Shown: positions 24,659-32,218 of the stretch, one piece after another
Layout: each line of letters begins with the position of its first letter
How positions within the stretch are numbered: position 1 is the stretch's first letter
Assembly: GCA_949902595.1 (NCBI GenBank)
Contig: CATLDC010000016.1
Location: 1-42,936, forward strand
Length of the DNA stretch: 42,936 nt
Direction of reading: 5' to 3'
Source of the DNA: an uncultured Candidatus Melainabacteria bacterium
GTDB lineage: Bacteria > Cyanobacteriota > Vampirovibrionia > Gastranaerophilales > Gastranaerophilaceae
Made by a program: the position numbers and the translations under genes
Notes under the pieces: generated by a model
What the model saw: the letters and a program-made list of their open reading frames with translations, nothing else
What the model was told of the DNA's origin: nothing
Database searches by the model: none

Positions 24659-25873
24659 ATGTCACTGGTAAATATAATTTCAGCAATCGGAAACAACAGC
24701 AGCATCTACCCGCTGATTGTTCGTGATTGCGGGATTGAAGTTCCTTCAAAAGTGGTTATGACCTATAACCAAAACCTCAAAGACTCAAAACAAATGGCCT
24801 ATAACGCAACCCGTGAACGCCTTATTGACGAATATGGCACTTCAATCGTCTGGCTCGGCGGGATTCCGCTCATGGATAAAATCGGAGACTGGGGGATTAA
24901 GAAATTGGGCTACAGCCCTAAGGTTAACCCTAATCTGTTCAAAGAAAACTCTAAACAAGGATTGAACCTTAATATAGAAAAGTTTAAAAACCTTGCACCT
25001 GAAGAAGTTAAACAGATGGAAAAGGTTCTTAAAAACAAATCAACCTACCAAAAACTGCTTGCGACAAAGTTTGTGCTATCAACTGCGATTCCGGTCGCGA
25101 TTATGGGGTACTTTCTGCCGAAGTTTAATTTCGCCCTCACTGACAAGATAAGGAAAAAACAGGAGACAGTGAAGCCTGTTCTGGATACGGTTAATACCCA
25201 AAATGGCGAAAACGTATCTTTCAAAGGGCTTTCAGCAGCTCTTGCCAACATGTCAACCGTACACAAGATGGCTCTTACAGACGGAGGCTTGACCGTGGGT
25301 AGAGTCGGCACTGCGCGCAACAAGTACGAAAAAATGGAAATGGGATTCAAGATGTCCATGATGATGTTTTTGAACTTTGTTGCACCGATTTGGCTCGCAA
25401 AGGGGCTGGATTCGCTTTCAGGAAAACTGTTTAACACAAATGTTAACCTTGACCCGAACCTTTTGAACAACAAGGACTTTCTAAAAGCCGTGAAAGAAGA
25501 CGCACTTGAGCTTCCAAAAGAAAACATTATCGAGTTTTTGGATAAGAAGCCGGATTCACAGTTTGCAAAACTTACGCAGAAATACTGCGGGGTAAAATAT
25601 CTTAAAAACGGGGTCCGCGACCCGAGAGAGTTCGTGGACGAGTCTAAAATCTCCAAATTCCAGCAGGAAATTGAGAAGTTTGCTAAGCAGGCTAAAGAAA
25701 GTGGCAACATTGATAAGTTTGCAAAGAAAGCTTTGAAGGTCAAATCCGCAAATATTCTTGCAAACGTTGGCATAAGCAGCTTCCTGCTTGCAGCAGCGCT
25801 TCCGAAGGTAACATTTATGCTCCGCAAAAAGGTTACAGGCTCTGACGCAGAACCGGGGCTGGTTAGAAACTAG
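24659..25873 (+). CDS. Hypothetical membrane protein
   Basis: 404 residues; CAAGGAG lies 10 bases before the ATG. There is no signal peptide. Hydrophobic segments occur at about 140-160 (FVLSTAIPVAIMGYFLP), 235-255 (MMMFLNFVAPIWLAKGL) and 370-392 (VGISSFLLAAALPKVTF), separated by charged helical regions. It contains NVSFKG at about residue 185, the short motif also seen near the start of other unknown proteins here. No family recognised. It is convergent with the radical SAM gene; the two stop codons share the palindrome CTAG at 25870-25873. The unusual leader upstream suggests regulated expression. Confidence 0.7.
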   Translation: MSLVNIISAIGNNSSIYPLIVRDCGIEVPSKVVMTYNQNLKDSKQMAYNATRERLIDEYGTSIVWLGGIPLMDKIGDWGIKKLGYSPKVNPNLFKENSKQGLNLNIEKFKNLAPEEVKQMEKVLKNKSTYQKLLATKFVLSTAIPVAIMGYFLPKFNFALTDKIRKKQETVKPVLDTVNTQNGENVSFKGLSAALANMSTVHKMALTDGGLTVGRVGTARNKYEKMEMGFKMSMMMFLNFVAPIWLAKGLDSLSGKLFNTNVNLDPNLLNNKDFLKAVKEDALELPKENIIEFLDKKPDSQFAKLTQKYCGVKYLKNGVRDPREFVDESKISKFQQEIEKFAKQAKESGNIDKFAKKALKVKSANILANVGISSFLLAAALPKVTFMLRKKVTGSDAEPGLVRN

Positions 25874-27270
25874 TCTTTTTTCAATAAGAGGTTCATGCCG
25901 GCAATAAAATAATTTTTGAACTCCGCAAAACTCCTGAGTGAAAACAGGGTCTTGAGTATGAAACGGGGCCGCAGGTAGAAACGCTTTACAGCCTGCTTGT
26001 GAAGCTCGAAAATCCGCTCCTTTGAAAGAGTGTGGGACTTGACTACAGGCTGGTAATAAGCGCTTACAAAATCAAGATTGCCTTCTGCAAGCTGGTTTAC
26101 CATGGCGTAAGCAAAGTACTTTGTTCCCGGAAGCGGGGTTGCTGTGTAGAAACTTATAAAGTTGCTGTCAAGCTCGATTGCAAATTTTATGGTCTCTTCT
26201 ACAGTTTCCTCGGTCTCCCAAGGAAGCCCGATTACAAAGTAATTGTAAATCTTTATCCTGTTCTTCTTGAGAATTTTTACTGTGTTTCTGATATCGTCAA
26301 GCGTGATTTTTTTGCCGATGTTGTCAAGCATTTGCTGAGACCCGCTCTCAACCCCGATACTTACGAGCCTGCACCCTGCTTTGTACATCAAAGCCGCCAT
26401 CTCGTCGTCCATTGTGTTCGCTCTGGTGTTTGAAGACCAAGTGATTTTTAACCCGCTTTCAATGATTTTGGTGCACAAATCCATTGTCCACTCGCGGTCA
26501 AAATTAAATATGTCAGACCAGAAAAGAAAATTCTTAATCCCGTATTTTTCAACACACTCTTTTAACTCTGCAATAATGTTTTCAGCAGAACGCGTCCTGA
26601 CTTTTGCACCTGAAACAGGAGTTGCAAGACAGAAAAAGCAGTGATAAGGACACCCGCGCGATACTTTTACCACAGCCTGCACTTTTCCGTTGTCAGGCCG
26701 CCTGTAAATTGAATTATCAACCAGATGCCTTGCCGGAAACGGCAATATATCAAGGTTTTCTATGAACGGACGCTTCTCGTTTTTTACAGGCTGGAAATTG
26801 TCCCTGTAACATATCCCGAGGATTTCGCTGTCCGGCACCCCTTCAAGAATTTCTTTGAGCGTTAATTCTGCCTCACCCATTATAACGTAGTCAATGAACG
26901 GGTTTTCGTAAATCGTGTTTGAATTGTAAGTAAGAAACGGCGCACCCTTAACAATCGTGCGAAGCTTAGGAAGCATTTCTTTCCCTTTTTTTACCCATAC
27001 CATGTCTGATTGGAAAGTCGGAGTGGCAATGTTTGCAACCAGATAATCAGGGTTTAGCTCGCGCACATCCTTTATAAAATCTCCGCCTTGACTGTAATCC
27101 CTTATTATTGCTTCATATCCGCACTCTTCAGCGATTGCTGCAAGATACATCAAATCCGTTGGCGGCAGAGGCGGAATCACAAGCAGCTCTTTTGTGGGCT
27201 GCTGGCAACGGTCTTCCCTGTTCAAAACAGGAGAAGGCGGATAGATTAAAAGAACTTTTCCTCTACGCAT
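25870..27270 (-). CDS. B12-binding-domain radical SAM protein
   Basis: 466 residues from ATG 27270, which overlaps the MFS stop by 8 bases, so translation is probably coupled. An upstream TTG (27279) is possible. The N-terminal domain (1-150) has the B12-binding-type fold (LLIYPPSP, YLAAIAEECGY, NPDYLVANIA) but no visible D-x-H-x-x-G, so cobalamin would be bound base-off or not at all. The radical SAM core follows with SRGCPYHCFFC (C207, C211, C214) for the 4Fe-4S cluster. VGVESGSQQMLDNIGKK is typical of this subfamily (BchE/HpnR-like methyltransferases, cyclases, oxidoreductases). The substrate cannot be named. It follows the MFS gene in a likely rph-MFS-rSAM transcript. Confidence 0.88.
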   Translation of the reverse strand: MRRGKVLLIYPPSPVLNREDRCQQPTKELLVIPPLPPTDLMYLAAIAEECGYEAIIRDYSQGGDFIKDVRELNPDYLVANIATPTFQSDMVWVKKGKEMLPKLRTIVKGAPFLTYNSNTIYENPFIDYVIMGEAELTLKEILEGVPDSEILGICYRDNFQPVKNEKRPFIENLDILPFPARHLVDNSIYRRPDNGKVQAVVKVSRGCPYHCFFCLATPVSGAKVRTRSAENIIAELKECVEKYGIKNFLFWSDIFNFDREWTMDLCTKIIESGLKITWSSNTRANTMDDEMAALMYKAGCRLVSIGVESGSQQMLDNIGKKITLDDIRNTVKILKKNRIKIYNYFVIGLPWETEETVEETIKFAIELDSNFISFYTATPLPGTKYFAYAMVNQLAEGNLDFVSAYYQPVVKSHTLSKERIFELHKQAVKRFYLRPRFILKTLFSLRSFAEFKNYFIAGMNLLLKKD

Positions 27271-28642
27271 GTTGCTCAACTGTCTTGTCCTTTACTCTTG
27301 ATGCAATGATTGAGGCTGCAATTAAACAAGCTGCACCGATTAAGAAAGTATATTCCCAGTGGTAGTTTACGCCGTCACCAACAGTGAATACGCACTTGTT
27401 GATAATCCATGAAACGAGCGTGCAGACAAAGACTTGAGGGCCTGCAATGAAGATGTTAAATATACCCATAACAGAACCTTCTGTGCCAGGCTTGATGTAC
27501 TGCGATAGCATTGCAAACGGTAACGCGCAAATACTTGCCCAGCCAATACCTGATACAGCCATCAAAACCGCTACAACCTTCACGTTTGTGATGAATCCCA
27601 TCCCAAGGAAAGCAAGCGCCATTGAAAGCATTGATATGATGTGAACTTTTTTGTTCCCATATTTTACTGATAAAACCCCGATAGGAATCGCTACAAGGAA
27701 ACAAACCAGATTGAATATTGCAAAACAAACAGAAGAGAAGTTCGTTCCCGCGAGGACAGCGCTGTCATAAGCTGCTTTTACCGCCTCAGAAACATCAGAA
27801 AGGTCAGGTACTCCAAATACTGTGTGTACGCAATACTGGGTGAAATAAATCATCATACACATGGTTCCAATCCAGGTGAAAAACTGCATCCAGCAGATTT
27901 TCCCGACTTCTGGAGAGAGAGCAAAAAATTCTTTTAGTGATTTGATGAAATCGAATTTTTCCTTTGCTTCGTCTGTTTTTGGCTGGTACCTATGCTCTTT
28001 TATTGCTATACAAGTCCAAAGCATACCAAGCGAGAATGCGAGCGCTGCCATTATGAACTGCGCGTTGATGGACATTTGATAATTAAACGCCCATTTTAAA
28101 AACGGTGCAGTACCTGCTGCAACAACAGAACCGAGTCCGATTGCAAGACTTATGTAAGAGTTTGCTATTGAGTGCTGTTCCGGAGGAACAACGTCAGGTA
28201 CGAGCGCTCTGTAAGGCCCCTGCGCAATGTTTACGCAGGCGTCCAGAATCCAAATCATTACTGCTGCAAAACACAAAGCTGCGAGCGCAGGAAGATGAAT
28301 ATGCAAATGTGAGGCTATGAAGTTGGTAATCCCTTCCGAATTAGGAAGCGCCCAAAGCGCGAGCGCTGAAAGCAATGCCCCGCCGAGCAGATAAGGACGG
28401 CGTCTTCCAAATGGCGATGTTGTCTTATCACTTAAAGCTCCAATAATCGGCTGTACAACCATACCGGTGAATGGGCCGGCAAGCCAGATTAGGCCGAATA
28501 AAAGCGGTGAAGCCCCCAGATTTTCTGTTACAGGACCGGAGAGAATAATTCTCATCTGCCATGCAAACTGTAGCCCGAAAAATCCGAGTGCAAAACTCAG
28601 AAATTTAGGAGTTGTAAATTTCTTTAAAGCATTTTCTTCCAT
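27263..28642 (-). CDS. MFS transporter, sucrose/maltose (GPH-like) type
   Basis: 459 residues from ATG 28642, which has AGGGAG 7 bases upstream; a GTG at 28657 lies inside that ribosome site region and was rejected. About 12 hydrophobic segments span the chain. GLQFAWQMR in the first helix and ALSDKTTSPFGRRRPYLLGG in the loop between helices 2 and 3 are hallmarks of the glycoside-pentoside-hexuronide / sucrose-proton symporter group. Likely a proton-coupled alpha-glucoside importer, which would supply the GH13 enzyme 3 kb away; the pairing is inference. It begins 34 bp after rph and overlaps the radical SAM start. Confidence 0.87.
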   Translation of the reverse strand: MEENALKKFTTPKFLSFALGFFGLQFAWQMRIILSGPVTENLGASPLLFGLIWLAGPFTGMVVQPIIGALSDKTTSPFGRRRPYLLGGALLSALALWALPNSEGITNFIASHLHIHLPALAALCFAAVMIWILDACVNIAQGPYRALVPDVVPPEQHSIANSYISLAIGLGSVVAAGTAPFLKWAFNYQMSINAQFIMAALAFSLGMLWTCIAIKEHRYQPKTDEAKEKFDFIKSLKEFFALSPEVGKICWMQFFTWIGTMCMMIYFTQYCVHTVFGVPDLSDVSEAVKAAYDSAVLAGTNFSSVCFAIFNLVCFLVAIPIGVLSVKYGNKKVHIISMLSMALAFLGMGFITNVKVVAVLMAVSGIGWASICALPFAMLSQYIKPGTEGSVMGIFNIFIAGPQVFVCTLVSWIINKCVFTVGDGVNYHWEYTFLIGAACLIAASIIASRVKDKTVEQHA

Positions 28643-28676
28643 TAAAATCTCCCTCACACATATGCTATATTTAAGT

Positions 28677-29372
28677 TTAGTACATACCTATAATTTTATC
28701 AATACCTGATTTTGCGGTGTTGAACAACTCAATCATTTTTTCAAACTCGTAAGGCTTACCCTCCGATGTTGTCTGAAAATCAACAATCTTTCCGCTTTTT
28801 GTTAAAATAACGTTGGAATCAACCTGCGCATGCGAGTCTTCTTCGTAATTTAAATCCAACTTGATTTCACCGTCTACAATCCCTATTGATATTGCTGCGA
28901 CCGGCTCAATAATCGGATTCTCTGCAAGCTCGCCTGATTCCATGAGCTTTTCTACAGCGTCCCTTAAAGCCAAATACCCACCGCAAATGCTTGCTGTGCG
29001 TGTTCCTCCGTCAGCCTGAATAACGTCCGCGTCAATCGTGATAGTCATCTTCGGCATTTTTTCTAAATCAACGCATGCCCTTAGACTTCTTCCAATAAGC
29101 CTTTGAATCTCATGGGTGCGTCCTGAAACCTTTTCACGCTCACGTTTGCACCGTGTGTTTGTGGCAGAAGGCAAAAGTGAGTATTCCGCTGTTACCCAGC
29201 CGCGGTTGTCTTCTTCGGACATCCACTTTGGCTTCTTAAGGTCAACAGATGCCGTTACAATAACCTTTGTGTCTCCAAACTCAACCAGCACAGAACCAAG
29301 CGCGTGCTTTGTAAAATTATGCGTGAAATTTATTTTTCTTAACTCGTTGTTTTCTCTTCCGTCAGGTCTCAT
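28677..29372 (-). CDS. rph: Ribonuclease PH
   Basis: 231 residues. The chosen start (29372) gives the canonical MRPDGRENNELR and has GGGAGGG 5 bases upstream; the longer start at 29411 adds 13 non-conserved residues. RNase PH is a phosphate-dependent 3'-5' exoribonuclease that trims tRNA 3' ends. Visible: FTKHALGSVLVEFGDTKV, NTRCKRE and GRTHEIQRLIGRSLRA (phosphate- and RNA-binding arginines), and VIQADGGTRTASICGGY. Length is normal. First gene of the minus-strand run rph-MFS-radical SAM; divergent from the flagellin. Confidence 0.96.
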   Translation of the reverse strand: MRPDGRENNELRKINFTHNFTKHALGSVLVEFGDTKVIVTASVDLKKPKWMSEEDNRGWVTAEYSLLPSATNTRCKREREKVSGRTHEIQRLIGRSLRACVDLEKMPKMTITIDADVIQADGGTRTASICGGYLALRDAVEKLMESGELAENPIIEPVAAISIGIVDGEIKLDLNYEEDSHAQVDSNVILTKSGKIVDFQTTSEGKPYEFEKMIELFNTAKSGIDKIIGMY

Positions 29373-29427
29373 ATATCCCTCCCTGTCTAAGTTTACCATA
29401 AATATGGCCATCTGCTTTAGACAAGCT

Positions 29428-29456
29428 TTTGTAAAAATTTGTAACGATTTTGTAAA
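29428..29456. promoter_or_regulatory. HLR1-like array of three half sites, site 4
   Basis: On the minus strand TTTACAAA-(3 bp)-GTTACAAA-(2 bp)-TTTACAAA. All three half sites keep (G/T)TTACA and repeat every 10-11 bp, so they face the same side of the helix. Located in the 238-bp divergent spacer between rph and the flagellin. No clear sigma-28 (TAAA-N15-GCCGATAA) promoter was found upstream of the flagellin. A TATATAA lies at 29487-29493. Confidence 0.55.
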
Positions 29457-29495
29457 AAACCGTTATTAATTCCCAAAATGTGGAATTATATAACT

Positions 29496-29621
29496 ATGAG
29501 ATACGGACGCTCAAAATCTTTACAAAATTTTAATGTTGCCTCAAAACCGCTCATATTCATGTTTTTTGGAGGCGTTCTAGGAGCTATTCATCATGCTTTG
29601 AGGAGGTTGTATGAATATTAA
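29496..29621 (+). CDS. Possible small protein overlapping the flagellin start
   Basis: 41 residues, ATG 29496 to TAA 29619-29621. It overlaps the first 11 bases of the flagellin gene and contains its ribosome site (GAGGAGG). The product has a basic N-terminus and a hydrophobic stretch (PLIFMFFGGVLGAIHHAL). It has no ribosome binding site of its own, so this may be chance; if translated, it would couple to the flagellin. Confidence 0.3.
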   Translation: MRYGRSKSLQNFNVASKPLIFMFFGGVLGAIHHALRRLYEY

Positions 29622-31530
29622 TACCAACCTCTCCTCGCTTATTACCCAATCCTCACTCAAAACCTCTACCCTCAAACTCAATCAAGCCATTGAGCGCATG
29701 ACAACAGGCTGCAAAATAAACCACGCCAAAGATAATGCAGCAAATTATTCAATATCAACAAATCTTTCAACAAAAATAGGTGCCTATCAGGTAGCAGAAG
29801 ACAACGCAATGATGGGGCTTGATATGATTCAGACAGCCAGTTCTAGCTTAGGAACAATCTCTGATTTGCTCTCCAGGCTAAGAAGCATGTCCATTCAGGC
29901 TCAAAACGGCACTTATGGTGCAAAATCTCTTTCTGCATTAAACAGTGAGGCAGAAGCTCTTATATCAGAGATATCGAGAATACGTGCAAGCACAAAATAC
30001 AACGGAATAGAACTCCTTGCGCCAAAATCTCCGGATTTAATACCTTATGAATACACCCCAAATTCAGACGGTTTCTTAGTTGATGTTGTCAAGCGTGATA
30101 CAAGTGCAATGACAACTTTAGCTAGCGTTGATGCCTCAACCACCCTGACATCCGGTACTTATTCTATTTCTACAAAAGAGGAGCTTATCAAGCTTGCAGA
30201 GATGACTAACAACAAGCTTGTAGCCAGTGGTGTGGAATTTGTTCTTGCAAATGATATTGATTTGGGTGGTAAAAATTGGACGCCAATAGGTAATAATCCA
30301 TCGAATAGTTTCAAGGGGATTTTTGATGGTAACGGGTATACAGTGAACAATTTGTATATTAATGCTAATGATCGCACATACGACTTAGGACTTTTTGGAT
30401 ATGCAGCTGGTGCTTCTATTAAAAATCTAGGTGTTAAAAATGCTACTATAAAAGGTGGATGGAAGAATATGGGGGTGCTTATTGGGGGCACAGGTAGTAG
30501 TAATACAAGCGAGGTAAGTAACTGCTATACAACAGGGAATATTAAAGAATGTGGCGAAGAATGTGTTGGTGGACTTATAGGAGATGTTTGGACTTCTTCT
30601 TGTATTGTGGAAGATTGTTATTCTGACGTAGATATCAACATTTCTCTTAGTGGTGCTAATCGTGATAGTGTTGGCGGTTTGATTGGAAGTGCAGGTGATT
30701 CTAGTATTAGAAGATGTTTTGCGAAAGGCAATGTATATGCACCAAGCTATTGGCATGTTGGCGGATTAGTCGGGTCCGGAGGGCGTATTAGTGATTCTTA
30801 TGCATTGGGAGATGTGACTGGAAGCAGGTTTGTTAGTGGAATTACTGGAAGCCATGCTAGTTACTATGTTAAAAACAGCTATCAAACAGGCAAAGTTAAT
30901 GGTGATTGTTTTGTGGGTGGTATATGTGGTGCTAACAATACTAGTTTAGATATTTTAAACTGTATGGTATTAGGTAGTATAAGTGGTAACAGTAATGTTA
31001 ATATATTTTTAGGGCAAGGTGACGATTATCAAAAAGGTAATATTAACAATTGTTCATACTTAGGTTCTAAAAATCCGGGGCTTAATTTAGCTGATACCTG
31101 GATGAACTGTTCAAACAATACTGACCTTTCCAAAGAAATCGTCATGACAGAAAAAACTCTACAGATTGGCATAAATTCTTCTGAACATAGCACGCTCCAA
31201 ATCAGTACCGGATTCGCATTCAACGGGCTTGATACACTTCTTGCACAAGGACTTGAAAAACCTGAAACACTAAAGGCTATTGATGAATTAATAGCAAAGG
31301 TGAATGAAAAACAAACCGAACTTGGCGCTGTCGAAAACCGCCTGATGAGTGCGCTTGAAAGTATTTCAGTCTCTTACAATAATCTTGTATCTACCCGTTC
31401 AACAATTGAAGACGCTGATATTGCTGAAGTGTCAAGCGATTACATCCGCCAGCAAATCTTGCAGCAGGCTTCTGCTACATTGATGGCGACTGCGAATCAG
31501 TCACCTGCGATTGCATTGCAGCTTATATAA
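29611..31530 (+). CDS. Flagellin with inserted GLUG-type domain
   Basis: 639 residues; GAGGAGG precedes the ATG. The N-terminal D0/D1 part (1-about 145) is clear: MNINTNLSSL, LNQAIERMTTGCKINHAKDN and the LLSRLRSMSIQAQNG segment, where R and Q correspond to the conserved TLR5-contact positions R90 and Q97 of Salmonella flagellin. The C-terminal D1/D0 part (about 513-639) ends ATANQSPAIALQLI as in normal flagellins. Between them, about residues 181-490, lies a GLUG-type domain instead of ordinary D2/D3. No signal peptide, as expected for flagellar type III export. It contains many Cys, unusual for a flagellin. It ends 10 bp before the convergent giant gene. Confidence 0.93.
   Translation: MNINTNLSSLITQSSLKTSTLKLNQAIERMTTGCKINHAKDNAANYSISTNLSTKIGAYQVAEDNAMMGLDMIQTASSSLGTISDLLSRLRSMSIQAQNGTYGAKSLSALNSEAEALISEISRIRASTKYNGIELLAPKSPDLIPYEYTPNSDGFLVDVVKRDTSAMTTLASVDASTTLTSGTYSISTKEELIKLAEMTNNKLVASGVEFVLANDIDLGGKNWTPIGNNPSNSFKGIFDGNGYTVNNLYINANDRTYDLGLFGYAAGASIKNLGVKNATIKGGWKNMGVLIGGTGSSNTSEVSNCYTTGNIKECGEECVGGLIGDVWTSSCIVEDCYSDVDINISLSGANRDSVGGLIGSAGDSSIRRCFAKGNVYAPSYWHVGGLVGSGGRISDSYALGDVTGSRFVSGITGSHASYYVKNSYQTGKVNGDCFVGGICGANNTSLDILNCMVLGSISGNSNVNIFLGQGDDYQKGNINNCSYLGSKNPGLNLADTWMNCSNNTDLSKEIVMTEKTLQIGINSSEHSTLQISTGFAFNGLDTLLAQGLEKPETLKAIDELIAKVNEKQTELGAVENRLMSALESISVSYNNLVSTRSTIEDADIAEVSSDYIRQQILQQASATLMATANQSPAIALQLI
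30151..31080 (+). other. GLUG-type (predicted beta-helix) domain within flagellin
   Basis: Starts with YSISTKEELIKLAEM and VLANDIDLGGKNWTPIG, then GIFDGNGYTVNNLYI (residue 236 on), then about six rungs of the pattern VGGLIG-x(n)-I-x-x-C-Y-x-x-G-x-[VI]. This is the layout of GLUG-motif surface proteins such as the N-terminal regions of some M26 peptidases and adhesins. In a filament it would be exposed at the D2/D3 position of every subunit. Confidence 0.8.
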
Positions 31531-31540
31531 TCTTTCATCT

Positions 31541-32218
31541 CTACGTGACCAAAAAACTACTATACTGTTGCTGCATGTTGGCAATAATCATGTCCATTGA
31601 CTTGAACTTTGCTTCGAGCCTAGCTCTGTACCTTTCGATTTCTTTGTTAGCGCGCGTAATCTTGTTGTCGATTTTGTTTGCTTTTTGCGTGTACGACTCG
31701 CTGGTTATGTCAAAGTACCCAGAGACAGCCTGGAGCGAAGATTCGAGCAGCGTTTCGATTTTTGTGAATACACCCTTGTTGGCGTCGCTTCCGATGAGTA
31801 GGGCTTTAAGTGCCTTGCTGTCGGCTTCGTATGCTTCGATGAACTTGTCCTTGTCGAAGGTGAGGGCTATTATGCTCTGGTTTGAAGTAGAGATGTTGTT
31901 CGCGCTTGCCTTGTCGACGCAGATTCCGATGGCGTCGAGGTTTCGGAACACGGTTGTTCCGGCGTCGGAGCTTGTCATGAGGTTACGGAGCTGGTTGCGA
32001 ATCATTTTGAGTGTTGTTTCGCTGTGCAGCTGTCCTTCCTGCGCGATTGCTTCGTCGACGTTTTTCATGAGCTCGTTGTAAGAGTCAACGACTTCAGACA
32101 TGGCGTTGGCTAGAGTTTCCTTGTCGCGCTCGACGGTGAGTGTGACAGCAGAGCCGTCTGTGAGGCCTTTGAGGTTAATTGTGAGGCCCTTGATTCTGGA
32201 GATATCGCTGGTTATTGT
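31541..32218 (-). other. FliD C-terminal domain (FliD_C)
   Basis: The C-terminal end of the giant protein. Order and motifs match normal FliD: the linker DISRIKGLTINLKGL, VTLTVERDKE, then the helical stretch with AYEADSKALKALLIG and the coiled coil NKIDNKITRANKEIERYRAR. Nothing is missing to eye. Confidence 0.9.

Noticed and set aside
29373..29411. Longer start of RNase PH
   Set aside because: The strong ribosome site and the canonical MRPDGR start are at 29372.
29457..29610. Sigma-28 promoter for the flagellin
   Set aside because: No match to the TAAA / GCCGATAA pattern with proper spacing was found; the TATATAA at 29487 is too close to the small frame to decide.
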